From contig JARFRL010000219.1 of NCBI GenBank assembly GCA_029287275.1, positions 1 through 15,616 of the forward strand: DNA of 15,616 nt, in the 5' to 3' direction. Source of the stretch: Pontiella desulfatans (GTDB lineage: Bacteria > Verrucomicrobiota > Kiritimatiellia > Kiritimatiellales > Pontiellaceae). A program made the position numbers and the translations under genes. The notes beneath the pieces are model-generated. The model had not been told where the DNA came from and ran no database searches. It worked only from the letters and a program-made list of their open reading frames with translations. Positions 6,488 through 14,575 of the stretch are shown here, piece by piece; position 1 is the first letter of the stretch; each line of letters starts with the position of its first letter.

Positions 6488-9400
6488 CTATTTCGCCGAG
6501 ATCCGAACGTCATCCAGATAGATGTCATCCTGGTTTCCGGACGCATCGCACTGGAACCCGATCTTTACATCGGAGGTAAAGTCGTAGGTTCCATTATCGA
6601 TAATCAGTACCGGGTTTTCACGTGTGCCGTTGGTGAAGTCCGTGTCCACCACATACGCCTTGATGGTTGTCCAACTCGAACCGCCATCATCGCTGAACCG
6701 CACCCAGAAATCCTCCGTGCCTTTATCCATGCTAATCGGCATATAAGTAAACTCGATTTTGAGTTCGGAATAGCCGGTGAGGTCGAGAGAACCGGTCAGC
6801 CAAGCCGATGAAGCATCGCCTGAGTTGTCCTGAATATTCAGACACTGGTTGCTGATGGAATAGTTCGCGGATAGGAAGGCATCCACACCGCCGGACACCC
6901 AGTTGCCCAAGCCGGACTCGAAGTCGTCAAACAAGACCTCCGTCCATTTGGTCGTAAACGACCAGACCGGACCGGTGGTGGTTCCGCTGTTGTTTACTTC
7001 GTCGATCGCCCAGTAGTACGTCGTTCCATAGAGCAATGTGCCCGGATCGAACCCCGCGCCCGTCAGGTTGCCCTGGAACACCGGGCTCGGGCTAGTGCCG
7101 AAGTAGACATCATGAGACGCCGCCATTTGACCGGCGGTCCAGCTCAAGTCGGCATCAACGGCCACATCCTCCGCGCCATCCGCCGGGGCGGGGTTCGAGG
7201 CAACGACCGGGGCCATGCTGCTTTCTTCGGATGTAATGAAGATGGCATCGACGCTGATGGTGTCGAGTTGCGTATTGCCCGCCGTGCGATCCGCGTCAAG
7301 TACACGAATATAAACCGTGCCGCTCAAGCTGCTTGGCAGGGCATAGTACTGCGCCGTGTTGTCGTCGGAGGTCTTTGTGATCGAAACCATGTCGGTGTAG
7401 TTCACATCGTCGGTGGAGAAGGAAAAGACAAAGTCATCGCCTTCCGCATTGGCCGAATGATGCGCTTCCACATAGAAGGTCACGAGTTCCGCGCCGGTCA
7501 CATCGAACACCCATTTGTGTTCCAGCGCCGAAGTCGACCCATTATCAATCTCCGTGATCGTCTGATAGATATTATCGTTCAGATCGGCATCAGCCAGCGT
7601 TCCTGAAACGGCACCTTCAATCGCAATATCCGAAGAAGCCGGATCCGACACCCAGCCCGGCTGACCGGAAACTTCACCGCTATCAACAGATTCGTTGCCG
7701 CTGGTATCCGACGCGGTCACCACATAGTAGTAGGTCGTGTGGTTCAACGCGGTGCCGTCCACATAGTCACTTGAAGTCAGGCCGGAAATGAGAGCGGCGC
7801 CATAACTTTCCGACGTTGTGCCGCGGTAGACCGTATAGCTTGCCAGATCACCCTCGGTATTATCCGCCCAGTCCAGGCTGATCGAACCTATATCGGCTAC
7901 GGCGCTAAGCCCTGTCGGGGCCGCCGGAGGGGTCATATCCGGAGCCGCATTGACCAAGATCCGCAACGTGGTCGTATCACTTCCGCCTTTAGCGTCAACC
8001 TGCACCGTGAAACTGTTCAGGCCCAGATGGGATGATCCCGGCATGCCGCTCAGGGTTCCGTCGGAGGCCACGCTCAGCCAGGTCGGACCGGAAACCCTCG
8101 AGAAGGTCAATGGATCGCTGTCCGGATCGGACGCGTCGTCCGCAATCGTACCACTGTAGGCCAGATTTTCCTGGCCGTCCAATTCGTTAACCGGATCAGA
8201 CACAAACACCGGCGCGTAGTTGGGCTCACTGGCACTGTCCGGAAGGAAGATACTGACGCGACGAATGGCGACGACATTGCCGGCGGGAATTTGGACCCGG
8301 AAATCAGAGCCGCCGTTCTGGCGGTTGGCAAAGAACCCGTCCTCGACATTCCACCGAACGTTTTTCCAGTTTCCGGCGCCGGGTGTTGTCACGGTCAGGG
8401 CATGTGTTTTGTATTGATCACTGGTGGTATCGCCCAGACTGTCATATTGCAGTCCGATGGTTCGGCCGGCAACATCATCATGGTATTCGATCTCGATCGT
8501 CGCCGACTGGCCGCCGGCCACGTTGTTGCAGAAGGCGTCATCAATGTCGAAGTACATGAAGTTGCCCGCATTGGTGCGGCAGTTGTGGTTCGCAACAAAA
8601 TGCCCTGCCGTAACACCATCCCCCGGCTCGGTCCGCACCAGTTTGTCCGACACATCGGTGGCGCCCAGATAGATGGTTGCGTCGTCGCCGGAATACGCCG
8701 TTGCCGTGAGTTCAGCTTCAGTCGGCAGCGTAGAGGACAGAGACCTTTGGCCGTTGAGAATTTCACGCGCCGCGCCGCTCAGGCGCAGGTACCAGAAGGG
8801 ATCGAGTCCTTCATTATCAATATAGTGGCCCCAGCTGTTGGTTCCATCCGAGTAGGTGTCCGGATAAATGTCCGACATCGGCATGATCGCGGTGGCTTCA
8901 TCATATTCATCAAACATGCCCAGGAAGAGCTGATCCGCCCCTATATCCATCGCATTGAAAAGCCGCTCCCAATAAAAATCGCCGCCGTTGCGCGCGGTGT
9001 ATTGATAGGGGAACACAAACTGTTTCAGGTTGTGCCATGAAAATCCGGGCCAGGAATGCGGAAGTATTTTCATTCCGAAACCATCGAGTTGCGTTTTCAG
9101 GTCATCAAGGTCCTGATGATCCTTCTCCATCCACTCGAGGATCTGGTCATATTTCCGGAGCACCGGCTGCCATTCCGGATCATTAATCTTGTCTCTGGCA
9201 ACCCCGCCAATCAGATGAAGGTTCTGATTGGTAAACCAACTGATCACGGGATCCGCTTGAGCCGCCGTAGACACATTGTTCGCGGTGCCAAAGCCCCAGA
9301 TGAAAAGCACCGGCTTCCCATTCTCATGCAGATAGCGCGGGTCGTTCAGGATATCGCATTCATTGACGAGGTAATTCCAGTCGTTCGTAATCGTCTCCAA

Positions 9401-11038
9401 TTGAGTGGGAATATCGCTCCCATCATCGCCTCCGTCCAGCGAGCTTACATCGTATTCGATCGCCCAGACACGTCCTTCGGCCGCCGCGGCCTTGCGCACA
9501 TTATCCAGCACGAACTCAGACTTTCCGTTCAGCCCTCCGGATTTTTTGGTCACGAAACGCTGCAGATAAATCCCGTCAATATTGTATTTCTTCATCCAGC
9601 GGAAATGACGGTTCACCACCTTGGGATCCGCTGAAGAGAAGAGGTGCGCCTGACCGCCTCCGGAATAAACCATATCCCCGGCAGGATAAAGACTATCTGA
9701 ATCGTAGTGATCAAGATAAGGCCACATATCGATCGTGATCTGGTCCGCGGAGGGTTTAACGGATGATTTTCGGTTCCAATGTCCCCAGCCGTCATCATGG
9801 TTGTCGTTTGGATATCCAAACCAGCCCTGATACCCCGCCATGACTTTTCCACTCAGGGTATTGCGGTCTGAAAAATCCCGGACCGGACCGCTGTTCGGCA
9901 GGAGCCACGGACGGCTTAGGGCATATTGAAACCGTTCATCCAAATAAGGCGTCGTACTGATCTGCACCGAAGCAATACGCAGCGGAGTTCCATCGCTCCC
10001 GGACAGTTTAAACCGGAAATCGTTGCTCCCGTTCTGCCCGCCAGCAAATTCAGGATATTCAAACATATGATACGAATAAACATACCCCTCCCGCCCATCG
10101 CGACTGGAACGGGAATGTACTTCGGAATCCTTAAAGTTATCGCCCTGATGCGAGTCATACTCAACCTGCAGGCGTCCCTGCCCGTCATCATGATATTCAA
10201 CGCGCGCGTACACCGGATAATTCGTGCTGAAGCCGAACGATCCGGGCACATCGAAATAGAGCTGCCCATTGGCGTTCACCGAAACCCATGCTGTTTTCCC
10301 GTCGAAGGTTTCCACGGTATACGCGGTCTGGGTATCCGGCGTCAGATCAGCCGTTTGCGGCAGAGGCGCCGCATCCACCAGGTCAAAGGAAAGACCGGCC
10401 AAAGCATACCCGTCGCTCAGCGTTCCTAAATCGGCGTTTCCGAACATCAGTTGCTGGCCGCTCTCGACAAAAACAGCATCGCCGCTCAGATCCCATGTGC
10501 CGGCCAGCGAACTCAGGCTGTTGGTATACGAGCCGTCCGGAGCCGCGAGCTCCATGTCCACCGTCGTATTGGCCCGATGGTTCCACGACACACCGCTCAA
10601 CCGTAGCTTCCCGCCGGGAATCGAAGTGTCGACACCGATAAACTCAACGCCCGGACGATCAACCCGCCACGCATTCTGCCCGCCGACACCCAAGCCGCCG
10701 CCGCCGTTATCGGTCAGCTTCAAACCCGAACCGCCGACACCATCGAGCTCCAGCGAAAAAACCGAATTAAATGCAGCGGAATAGCTGACCGTTCCCACCG
10801 GGCCGTCCCAAGCATCCATCGCATCGATAACGCTCTGGTCCGCGGCTGTCGTAGACGCGTCCAGCAACACTCCGCCCACGGCATCCACGCTAAATTGAAG
10901 CGTCAACACCCCCGCGTCATTCGTGGTGGACTGCGGCAGTGTAGTATTGGAAAAATCCACCGACACCGCGGCGAGACTGGTCGAAATACAGGTTATGAAT
11001 CCCGCCGTCATAATTCTTTTAAGCCATTCTCGTAGCAT
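6488..11038 (-). CDS. Large secreted multidomain GH99/GH71-like glycoside hydrolase
   Basis: 1516 residues. A signal peptide (about 1-24, ending SLAA) is followed by a beta-sandwich (28-225), a beta-sandwich/CBM-like module (about 236-365), then the catalytic domain (about 393-765). This starts GKVMAGYQGWFGYP and includes IDGIYLQRF, IEYDVSSLDG and FLGMFDEYDEAT. The E711-x-x-E714 pair matches the E-x-x-E catalytic pair of GH99, so endo-acting cleavage of an alpha-linked (mannan-like) glycan is possible. A second module like the first follows (about 800-932), then a putative-Ig domain (943-1031), FN3 (1037-1127), a beta-sandwich (1130-1270), an FN3-like unit with YYWAIDEVNNSGTTTGPVWSF (1278-1363) and a C-terminal jelly-roll-like domain from FDDFESGLGNW (1370-1516). 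No membrane anchor or sorting tail is seen. AAGGA lies 7 bases before the ATG. GH71-like relatives are often annotated xylosidase/arabinosidase, so the substrate is open. Confidence 0.82.
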   Translation of the reverse strand: MLREWLKRIMTAGFITCISTSLAAVSVDFSNTTLPQSTTNDAGVLTLQFSVDAVGGVLLDASTTAADQSVIDAMDAWDGPVGTVSYSAAFNSVFSLELDGVGGSGLKLTDNGGGGLGVGGQNAWRVDRPGVEFIGVDTSIPGGKLRLSGVSWNHRANTTVDMELAAPDGSYTNSLSSLAGTWDLSGDAVFVESGQQLMFGNADLGTLSDGYALAGLSFDLVDAAPLPQTADLTPDTQTAYTVETFDGKTAWVSVNANGQLYFDVPGSFGFSTNYPVYARVEYHDDGQGRLQVEYDSHQGDNFKDSEVHSRSSRDGREGYVYSYHMFEYPEFAGGQNGSNDFRFKLSGSDGTPLRIASVQISTTPYLDERFQYALSRPWLLPNSGPVRDFSDRNTLSGKVMAGYQGWFGYPNDNHDDGWGHWNRKSSVKPSADQITIDMWPYLDHYDSDSLYPAGDMVYSGGGQAHLFSSADPKVVNRHFRWMKKYNIDGIYLQRFVTKKSGGLNGKSEFVLDNVRKAAAAEGRVWAIEYDVSSLDGGDDGSDIPTQLETITNDWNYLVNECDILNDPRYLHENGKPVLFIWGFGTANNVSTAAQADPVISWFTNQNLHLIGGVARDKINDPEWQPVLRKYDQILEWMEKDHQDLDDLKTQLDGFGMKILPHSWPGFSWHNLKQFVFPYQYTARNGGDFYWERLFNAMDIGADQLFLGMFDEYDEATAIMPMSDIYPDTYSDGTNSWGHYIDNEGLDPFWYLRLSGAAREILNGQRSLSSTLPTEAELTATAYSGDDATIYLGATDVSDKLVRTEPGDGVTAGHFVANHNCRTNAGNFMYFDIDDAFCNNVAGGQSATIEIEYHDDVAGRTIGLQYDSLGDTTSDQYKTHALTVTTPGAGNWKNVRWNVEDGFFANRQNGGSDFRVQIPAGNVVAIRRVSIFLPDSASEPNYAPVFVSDPVNELDGQENLAYSGTIADDASDPDSDPLTFSRVSGPTWLSVASDGTLSGMPGSSHLGLNSFTVQVDAKGGSDTTTLRILVNAAPDMTPPAAPTGLSAVADIGSISLDWADNTEGDLASYTVYRGTTSESYGAALISGLTSSDYVDGTALNHTTYYYVVTASDTSGNESVDSGEVSGQPGWVSDPASSDIAIEGAVSGTLADADLNDNIYQTITEIDNGSTSALEHKWVFDVTGAELVTFYVEAHHSANAEGDDFVFSFSTDDVNYTDMVSITKTSDDNTAQYYALPSSLSGTVYIRVLDADRTAGNTQLDTISVDAIFITSEESSMAPVVASNPAPADGAEDVAVDADLSWTAGQMAASHDVYFGTSPSPVFQGNLTGAGFDPGTLLYGTTYYWAIDEVNNSGTTTGPVWSFTTKWTEVLFDDFESGLGNWVSGGVDAFLSANYSISNQCLNIQDNSGDASSAWLTGSLDLTGYSELKIEFTYMPISMDKGTEDFWVRFSDDGGSSWTTIKAYVVDTDFTNGTRENPVLIIDNGTYDFTSDVKIGFQCDASGNQDDIYLDDVRISAK

Positions 11039-11070
11039 TTTTTCATCCTTTTTTATTTTAATTAGAACCA

Positions 11071-11142
11071 GTCAGCAAAAGCACAGTCTTCGTTCAACCA
11101 TTCAGCTTGGCTTGCTGCGTGAGTCATAGAGCCTTTGCTGAC
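11071..11142. repeat. Inverted repeat in the leader of the hydrolase gene
   Basis: GTCAGCAAAAGC (11071-11082) and GCCTTTGCTGAC (11131-11142) are 12-base inverted arms with one mismatch and a 48-base interior. They lie 33-104 bases upstream of the GH99-like start codon and would fold as a stem-loop in its mRNA leader. They could equally be ends of a decayed small mobile element. The rest of 11143-11265 is AT-rich (TAGTATTTACTACTAGTATATA) and may hold the promoter; no clear -35/-10 pair could be chosen. Confidence 0.4.
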
Positions 11143-11267
11143 AACAATCCCCAGTTAATAGTATTTACTACTAGTATATATGAGGTTGTGTACAGATTCT
11201 TCCGCGCTTTTGTTTTCGAGGCCTCGCTTAGTAAAAAAGGAACGGTAAGTTTCGGTCCCGTGGCGTC

Positions 11268-11478
11268 CACCTCGGCAACGCCGAAACCCGCGAGCATTCG
11301 CTGTGGGTTAGGGCGTTCTACATCCAGGCGCGGGAGAAAGGAATGGACCATCATCAGGCGGTCCGAGCCCTTGCTTATAAGTGAATCCGAATTCCATACG
11401 CATGCTGGAAAGAGCGCGTTCCCTACGATGAACCGCGCTACATCAGCATACTCAAAAGACGAGGGCCGGGATTAAGCA
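11268..11478 (+). pseudogene. IS110-type transposase, C-terminal fragment
   Basis: The plus-strand frame reads GNAETREHSLWVRAFY, then MDHHQAVRALAYK, a TGA stop at 11382-11384, then IRIPYACWKERVPYDEPRY and LKRRG. This matches by eye the C-terminal end of one group of IS110-family transposases, where the stop position normally encodes tryptophan (AYKWIRI). No start and no catalytic DEDD domain precede it, so it is a dead fragment. The 538-base gene-free gap between the hydrolase and esterase genes holds this fragment, the inverted repeat at 11071-11142 and otherwise nothing I recognise. Confidence 0.6.
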
Positions 11479-11576
11479 AAGTCATGTACGAACACCCGGA
11501 CGCCATTAGGCTGAACGGGCCGATAGATAGTCAGGTTCTTACTTGACGAACAACCTCAGATGGCTGGTTCGGCATA

Positions 11577-12260
11577 TTAATCGATAAGCTGTATCGACTT
11601 CTCGGCGAGTCGTCTTCCAAATTCCACATAACCATCTCTGGTGTAGTGGACCCCGTTATTCTCTCCGTTCACGTCATCCGTATCAACCCATTCCCAATCG
11701 GGATTCGCTTCGCAGAGGCTCTGTTGGATCCTACGGATTTCTAACCAACCAGCGCTTTCCATTTTGGCGTCGCTTAGGCGGCCAATGACGACGTTCACTT
11801 TTCCAAGCTTCAGGTCTTCCTCGAGCTGCTGAACCAGTCCTTTGAGGTTCTCTTCGTAGACAACGTGGTGCTTTCCTGAATCTGCTTCACCCTGCATCCA
11901 AACAAAAGTTACGGTCTTAATGCTCTTCCCCGCGATTTCCGCGTCGACCTTCTTCATTAGCCTGTCGTAGAGATCGCCGATGGTCGATGGGTCGGCGGTT
12001 GTATCAGGCTTCATGCTCTTGTAGTTCTTCACATCTTTCCACTTCTTATACCAACGCCTGATCGATTGTCCCCCCTCAGCATCCTTGACCACTATCACAC
12101 CGTCTTCGCCGAATGCCTCGCGTACCGCCGGCGAGAAGGATGTTTCCGGATCCAGCCGCTTCATATTGGATTGGCCCGATAAAATGAAGAGGTGCTTCTC
12201 TTGCGCGTAGACGCACGATGTGGCAATCAGTGCCAATAATGTTATTATAAGACGATTCAT
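11577..12260 (-). CDS. Secreted SGNH/SASA-type carbohydrate esterase
   Basis: 227 residues. The signal peptide (1-19, ending SCVYA before QEKH) could also be read as a lipoprotein signal at C16. Block I is FILSGQSNM with nucleophile S31; block II is the G63-G64 of AEGGQSI; block III is VWMQGEADSG (120-129), the QGE signature of sialate O-acetylesterase-like SASA proteins. The block V histidine is H205 in NGVHYTRDGY. The residue three before it, normally the catalytic aspartate, is N202, so activity may rely on a Ser-His dyad or a nearby Asp. Likely role: deacetylation of a polysaccharide or oligosaccharide outside the cytoplasm, in line with the adjacent hydrolase. The ribosome binding site is weak (TTGGAA). 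The gene is visibly AT-richer than the 1-6400 locus and lies between IS110 fragments, which suggests acquisition. Confidence 0.85.
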   Translation of the reverse strand: MNRLIITLLALIATSCVYAQEKHLFILSGQSNMKRLDPETSFSPAVREAFGEDGVIVVKDAEGGQSIRRWYKKWKDVKNYKSMKPDTTADPSTIGDLYDRLMKKVDAEIAGKSIKTVTFVWMQGEADSGKHHVVYEENLKGLVQQLEEDLKLGKVNVVIGRLSDAKMESAGWLEIRRIQQSLCEANPDWEWVDTDDVNGENNGVHYTRDGYVEFGRRLAEKSIQLID

Positions 12261-12343
12261 GGTTTTTATTCCAATTAGATTTCTAGTCAGACCTTACGAC
12301 TGAAGTTGATAGAGCCTCGGCCGATTTTCCCTGTTAAAGTAAG

Positions 12344-12389
12344 CGGCGCGCCCCCGGGGGTTACGCGGGCCGCTCCGGCGAACCGGAGC
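12344..12389. repeat. GC-rich palindromic block upstream of the IS110 fragment
   Basis: In the otherwise AT-leaning 12261-12427 gap, this block contains CCCCCGGGGG and the perfect hairpin GCTCCGG-CGAA-CCGGAGC (12372-12389). A smaller inverted pair TTGAAT/ATTCAA lies at 12400-12417, just before the IS110 reading frame. The block could be a genomic REP-like unit or part of the non-coding left end of the IS110 element, where bridge RNAs are encoded in that family. Confidence 0.45.
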
Positions 12390-12427
12390 CTATCCAGCAT
12401 TGAATACTCACATTCAACCCAAACGCC

Positions 12428-12553
12428 ATGAAGGAACTATACATTGGAATCGACGCTCGCAAAGACTCGAATGTTGTCGCGCTTGCTTTTTCGGGACAAG
12501 AGGCTCCGACGCTCTATTCAACTCTCAGCGCTCTAGCCATACGGCGGATTTAG
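12428..12553 (+). pseudogene. IS110-type transposase, N-terminal fragment
   Basis: ATG at 12428 opens a frame reading MKELYIGIDARKDSNVVALA then FSGQEAPTLY, the start of an IS110-family DEDD transposase with the first catalytic aspartate at D9. The match ends after about 31 residues and a TAG stops the frame at 12551-12553. The rest of the gene (normally over 300 residues) is absent. It has the same orientation as the C-terminal fragment at 11268-11478, but the order is reversed, so the two are likely parts of two separate copies. Confidence 0.72.
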
Positions 12554-12573
12554 AAGGAACCGGAAACACCGTC

Positions 12574-12601
12574 AACCCACATTCTCAATTCTCAGGTTGA
12601 C
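12574..12601. repeat. 28-bp dispersed repeat, copy 1
   Basis: The sequence beginning AACCCACATTCTC and ending CTCAGGTTGAC recurs at 15346-15373 with a single T/C difference; both copies are followed by a CCCTTTT-like tract. The second copy adjoins a REP-type transposase fragment, so this is probably a dispersed intergenic or REP-like unit. Confidence 0.75.
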
Positions 12602-12613
12602 GTAACCCCTTTT

Positions 12614-12644
12614 CAAGGAATACCGCAAGCGCTACATGGGCTAG
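12614..12644 (+). pseudogene. 3' tail of an AraC regulator gene (30-bp exact copy)
   Basis: Bases 12614-12643 are identical to 6361-6390, the last 30 bases of the PAS-AraC gene, and encode KEYRKRYMG followed by a stop (TAG here, TAA there). Nothing upstream resembles an AraC domain, so only the tail survives. Its stop region overlaps the convergent esterase stop at 12641-12643. Either a second, closely related regulator once converged on the esterase gene, or this is a short template-switch copy. Confidence 0.75.
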
Positions 12645-13465
12645 GGGGAATCCTCCTTTTCGAAGTGCCGGGCGATGAACGGCATTTGTCTTTTTATGGC
12701 CGCGCGCCAATAGATCCAGTCGTGCTTGCCGGGCATCTCGAGATAGTCGTGGGAAACGCCGGCCTCGAGCAATCGAGCGCGCAGGGCGCGATTCACGTCC
12801 AGAAAGAAATCCCCCTCGCCACAATCCAGCGAAATCGCCAACTCCCCGTCACGCAGATCCTTCGCGAGATGGATGACGGAGAGCTTCTCCCAGTTTTCCT
12901 TGTGGGTCTCGAGGCTTCCAATCCGTTTTTTAATGTCCCAATTGTTTGGAAACGGGCGAAGATCAACCCCGCCGCTGAGCGCCACCGCCGCGCTGAAAAC
13001 ATCCCGATGGCGGATCGCCAGAAACAGGGCGCCATGCCCGCCCATGCTGAGGCCGCACAAGGCTCTGGAATCACGATGGGCCTTCGTTCGATAGGTTGCG
13101 TCGATGAACGCGACGCATTCGTTGGCCACGAAGGTTTCATATTGGTAGGTCGGATCAATCGGGCTGTCGAAATACCAGCTTGTTTTTCCGCCATCGGGGC
13201 AAACGACGATAACGCCGTATTCATCCGAAAGCGCGGCGATGTCCGTTCCCTCGTTCCACGACGCGTGGGAGCCGCCCGCTCCATGCAACAGGTACACCGT
13301 CGGGAATCGCCGCGCGTCTTCGCCATACGCGTCCGGCAGGATCAGCGTCGAGGGAATCCCGCGTCCCATCGCCCGGCTGTCAATGGATACGGTCGTTACC
13401 GAGGCCGCCAGCGCCGACGACATGGCGAGCGAAAGTAGAACCACGATCCTGCTGAGTTTTCGCAT
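12641..13465 (-). CDS. Secreted alpha/beta-hydrolase esterase (esterase D / CE1-like)
   Basis: 274 residues from the chosen start. Numbered from the first possible methionine (279 residues): signal peptide to about 25 (SSALA), oxyanion segment YLLHGAGGSHASW (63-75), nucleophile S145 in GLSMGG, acid probably D219 or D224, and histidine H253 in GKHDWIYW. This is the esterase D/feruloyl-acetylxylan esterase fold and likely removes acyl groups from plant or algal polysaccharide outside the cytoplasm. Start choice: an ATG at 13480-13478 has no good ribosome binding site, whereas GAGGA lies 8 bases before the ATG at 13465-13463. The stop codon sits exactly at the edge of the AraC-tail copy, so the original C-terminus may have been altered by a few residues. 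It may share a transcript with the two upstream genes. Confidence 0.88.
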   Translation of the reverse strand: MRKLSRIVVLLSLAMSSALAASVTTVSIDSRAMGRGIPSTLILPDAYGEDARRFPTVYLLHGAGGSHASWNEGTDIAALSDEYGVIVVCPDGGKTSWYFDSPIDPTYQYETFVANECVAFIDATYRTKAHRDSRALCGLSMGGHGALFLAIRHRDVFSAAVALSGGVDLRPFPNNWDIKKRIGSLETHKENWEKLSVIHLAKDLRDGELAISLDCGEGDFFLDVNRALRARLLEAGVSHDYLEMPGKHDWIYWRAAIKRQMPFIARHFEKEDSP

Positions 13466-13523
13466 AATTGTTTTCCTCATGATATAGTCCGCCCATCCAG
13501 CCGCCGCCCCCTTTGCCGCGAGC

Positions 13524-13892
13524 TCATTTGTTGGCTGGCGTTTCTTTCTGTTTCCTTCTCAAGCGGAGCAAAAGGTGCGCGCCGCCCAAAACCACCAAGC
13601 TCGGGAGCCACCCAAGGAATAGAGCGACGAACGGTCCGCCGGAGTCGGAGAACGCCTCTTCTGGGGGGTTTGGGATGTTCTGCCACGCGCGATATCCGGC
13701 GTCTACGCCGATGAACATGGCGACCCATAGAATCAGGATGGCCGCGCCAAGCGTCGCGAAGCGCGCTCGTCGGCGCGCGCGGCGAGACCCGCGCAACACC
13801 AGAAAGGATGAAATAACAAGCCCGGAAGCCACGCTTACCCACCCATAGGTGAACATGACCCAAACGGCCTCAAGAAGGAAATGAGCGTTCAT
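13524..13892 (-). CDS. Hypothetical three-helix membrane protein
   Basis: 122 residues; family not recognised. Three hydrophobic segments at about 13-33, 47-65 and 87-108, with an Arg-rich loop (GSRRARRRAR, 36-45) between the first two and a basic tail (LRRKQK), which suggests both basic parts face the cytoplasm. GAGG lies 8 bases before the ATG. It lies 58 bases upstream of the esterase start and 124 bases downstream of the thioredoxin gene. The gap 13893-14016 shows no other feature. Only the membrane location is supported. Confidence 0.65.
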   Translation of the reverse strand: MNAHFLLEAVWVMFTYGWVSVASGLVISSFLVLRGSRRARRRARFATLGAAILILWVAMFIGVDAGYRAWQNIPNPPEEAFSDSGGPFVALFLGWLPSLVVLGGAHLLLRLRRKQKETPANK

Positions 13893-14016
13893 TCTCCATA
13901 CCTCGCTTTCTAAAGTGAACGTTACTCACGACCCGCTTGGGAAACAAACCTTAACCGAATCGCCGGGCGTTGTCCAAGTAGGGTCGATGAGCTGGCTCGC
14001 TTCGGTATTTATCAAC

Positions 14017-14496
14017 TTAATACGGCTTCCTGACAAACTCGAGGAAATCTTCTTTTTTCACTTTTCCATACATCCGATCGAGTGCGTTTCCTTGAGAATC
14101 CATGATTATGGTTGTCGGAGTGGCGCTGACGCTGTAACGGTTGAAAACTTCAGCCATGTTAGGGTCATCCGCGTACAGCATCAAGGGAATGAACCGTTCG
14201 TTCACTTCGGAGGTCACCTGTTCGTCTGCCCATATGGTTCTTTTCATGATTCTGCAAGGAGAGCACCATGTTGCCGTGAAGAAAAGGATCATGGGCTTAT
14301 CAGATTTTGCGGCCTGTTCTTGAGCTTCAGTGTAGTCTGTAAACCAAGATACATTATTCGATGGCGCGTAAAAACAATACCATGCGTATGCGAGAGAAAT
14401 AACAAGGAAGGTGAGCCAGAACAAGCGGGCGATGTTCCGGCGGCTCTTTGTGGCGGGTTCAGTGGTGGATTCTGGATTGGGTTTCATATTCTTCAT
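14017..14496 (-). CDS. Membrane-anchored thioredoxin-fold protein
   Basis: 159 residues: short cytoplasmic N-terminus, one membrane helix (about 24-43, LFWLTFLVISLAYAWYCFY), then a thioredoxin domain facing the periplasm. The active site is WCSPC (C78, C81) and the cis-proline loop is SATPT (P127). The layout suggests a TlpA/DsbD-C-like thiol reductase or oxidase acting on exported proteins, perhaps the secreted enzymes nearby. Start choice: GAGG lies 8 bases before the ATG at 14496-14494. The frame stays open for another 59 residues upstream, but that part is translated from a palindromic intergenic repeat and has no domain, so it is excluded. Confidence 0.87.
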   Translation of the reverse strand: MKNMKPNPESTTEPATKSRRNIARLFWLTFLVISLAYAWYCFYAPSNNVSWFTDYTEAQEQAAKSDKPMILFFTATWCSPCRIMKRTIWADEQVTSEVNERFIPLMLYADDPNMAEVFNRYSVSATPTTIIMDSQGNALDRMYGKVKKEDFLEFVRKPY

Positions 14497-14514
14497 CCTA
14501 TTTTCCTCGTTACT

Positions 14515-14575
14515 CCAAGCTTCCAGCTTGGCTCTCTGCGCCTCGCTTGGGAGAGGGAGCCTTGCTCCTATCCTT
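14515..14575. repeat. Palindromic intergenic repeat before the thioredoxin gene
   Basis: CCAAGCT-TCC-AGCTTGG (14515-14531) is a perfect 7-bp hairpin, followed by a second, imperfect inverted pair GGCTCTCT/AGAGGGAGCC (14530-14570). It looks like a REP-type element. The remainder of 14576-14725 holds no gene; GTGGTAGTTGGC near 14655 and ATGGTAGTTAGC near 14719 are imperfect direct repeats. Confidence 0.5.

Noticed and set aside
11107..11475. 122-codon plus-strand open frame upstream of the large hydrolase
   Set aside because: It is in a different frame from the IS110-like peptide and shows no family resemblance.
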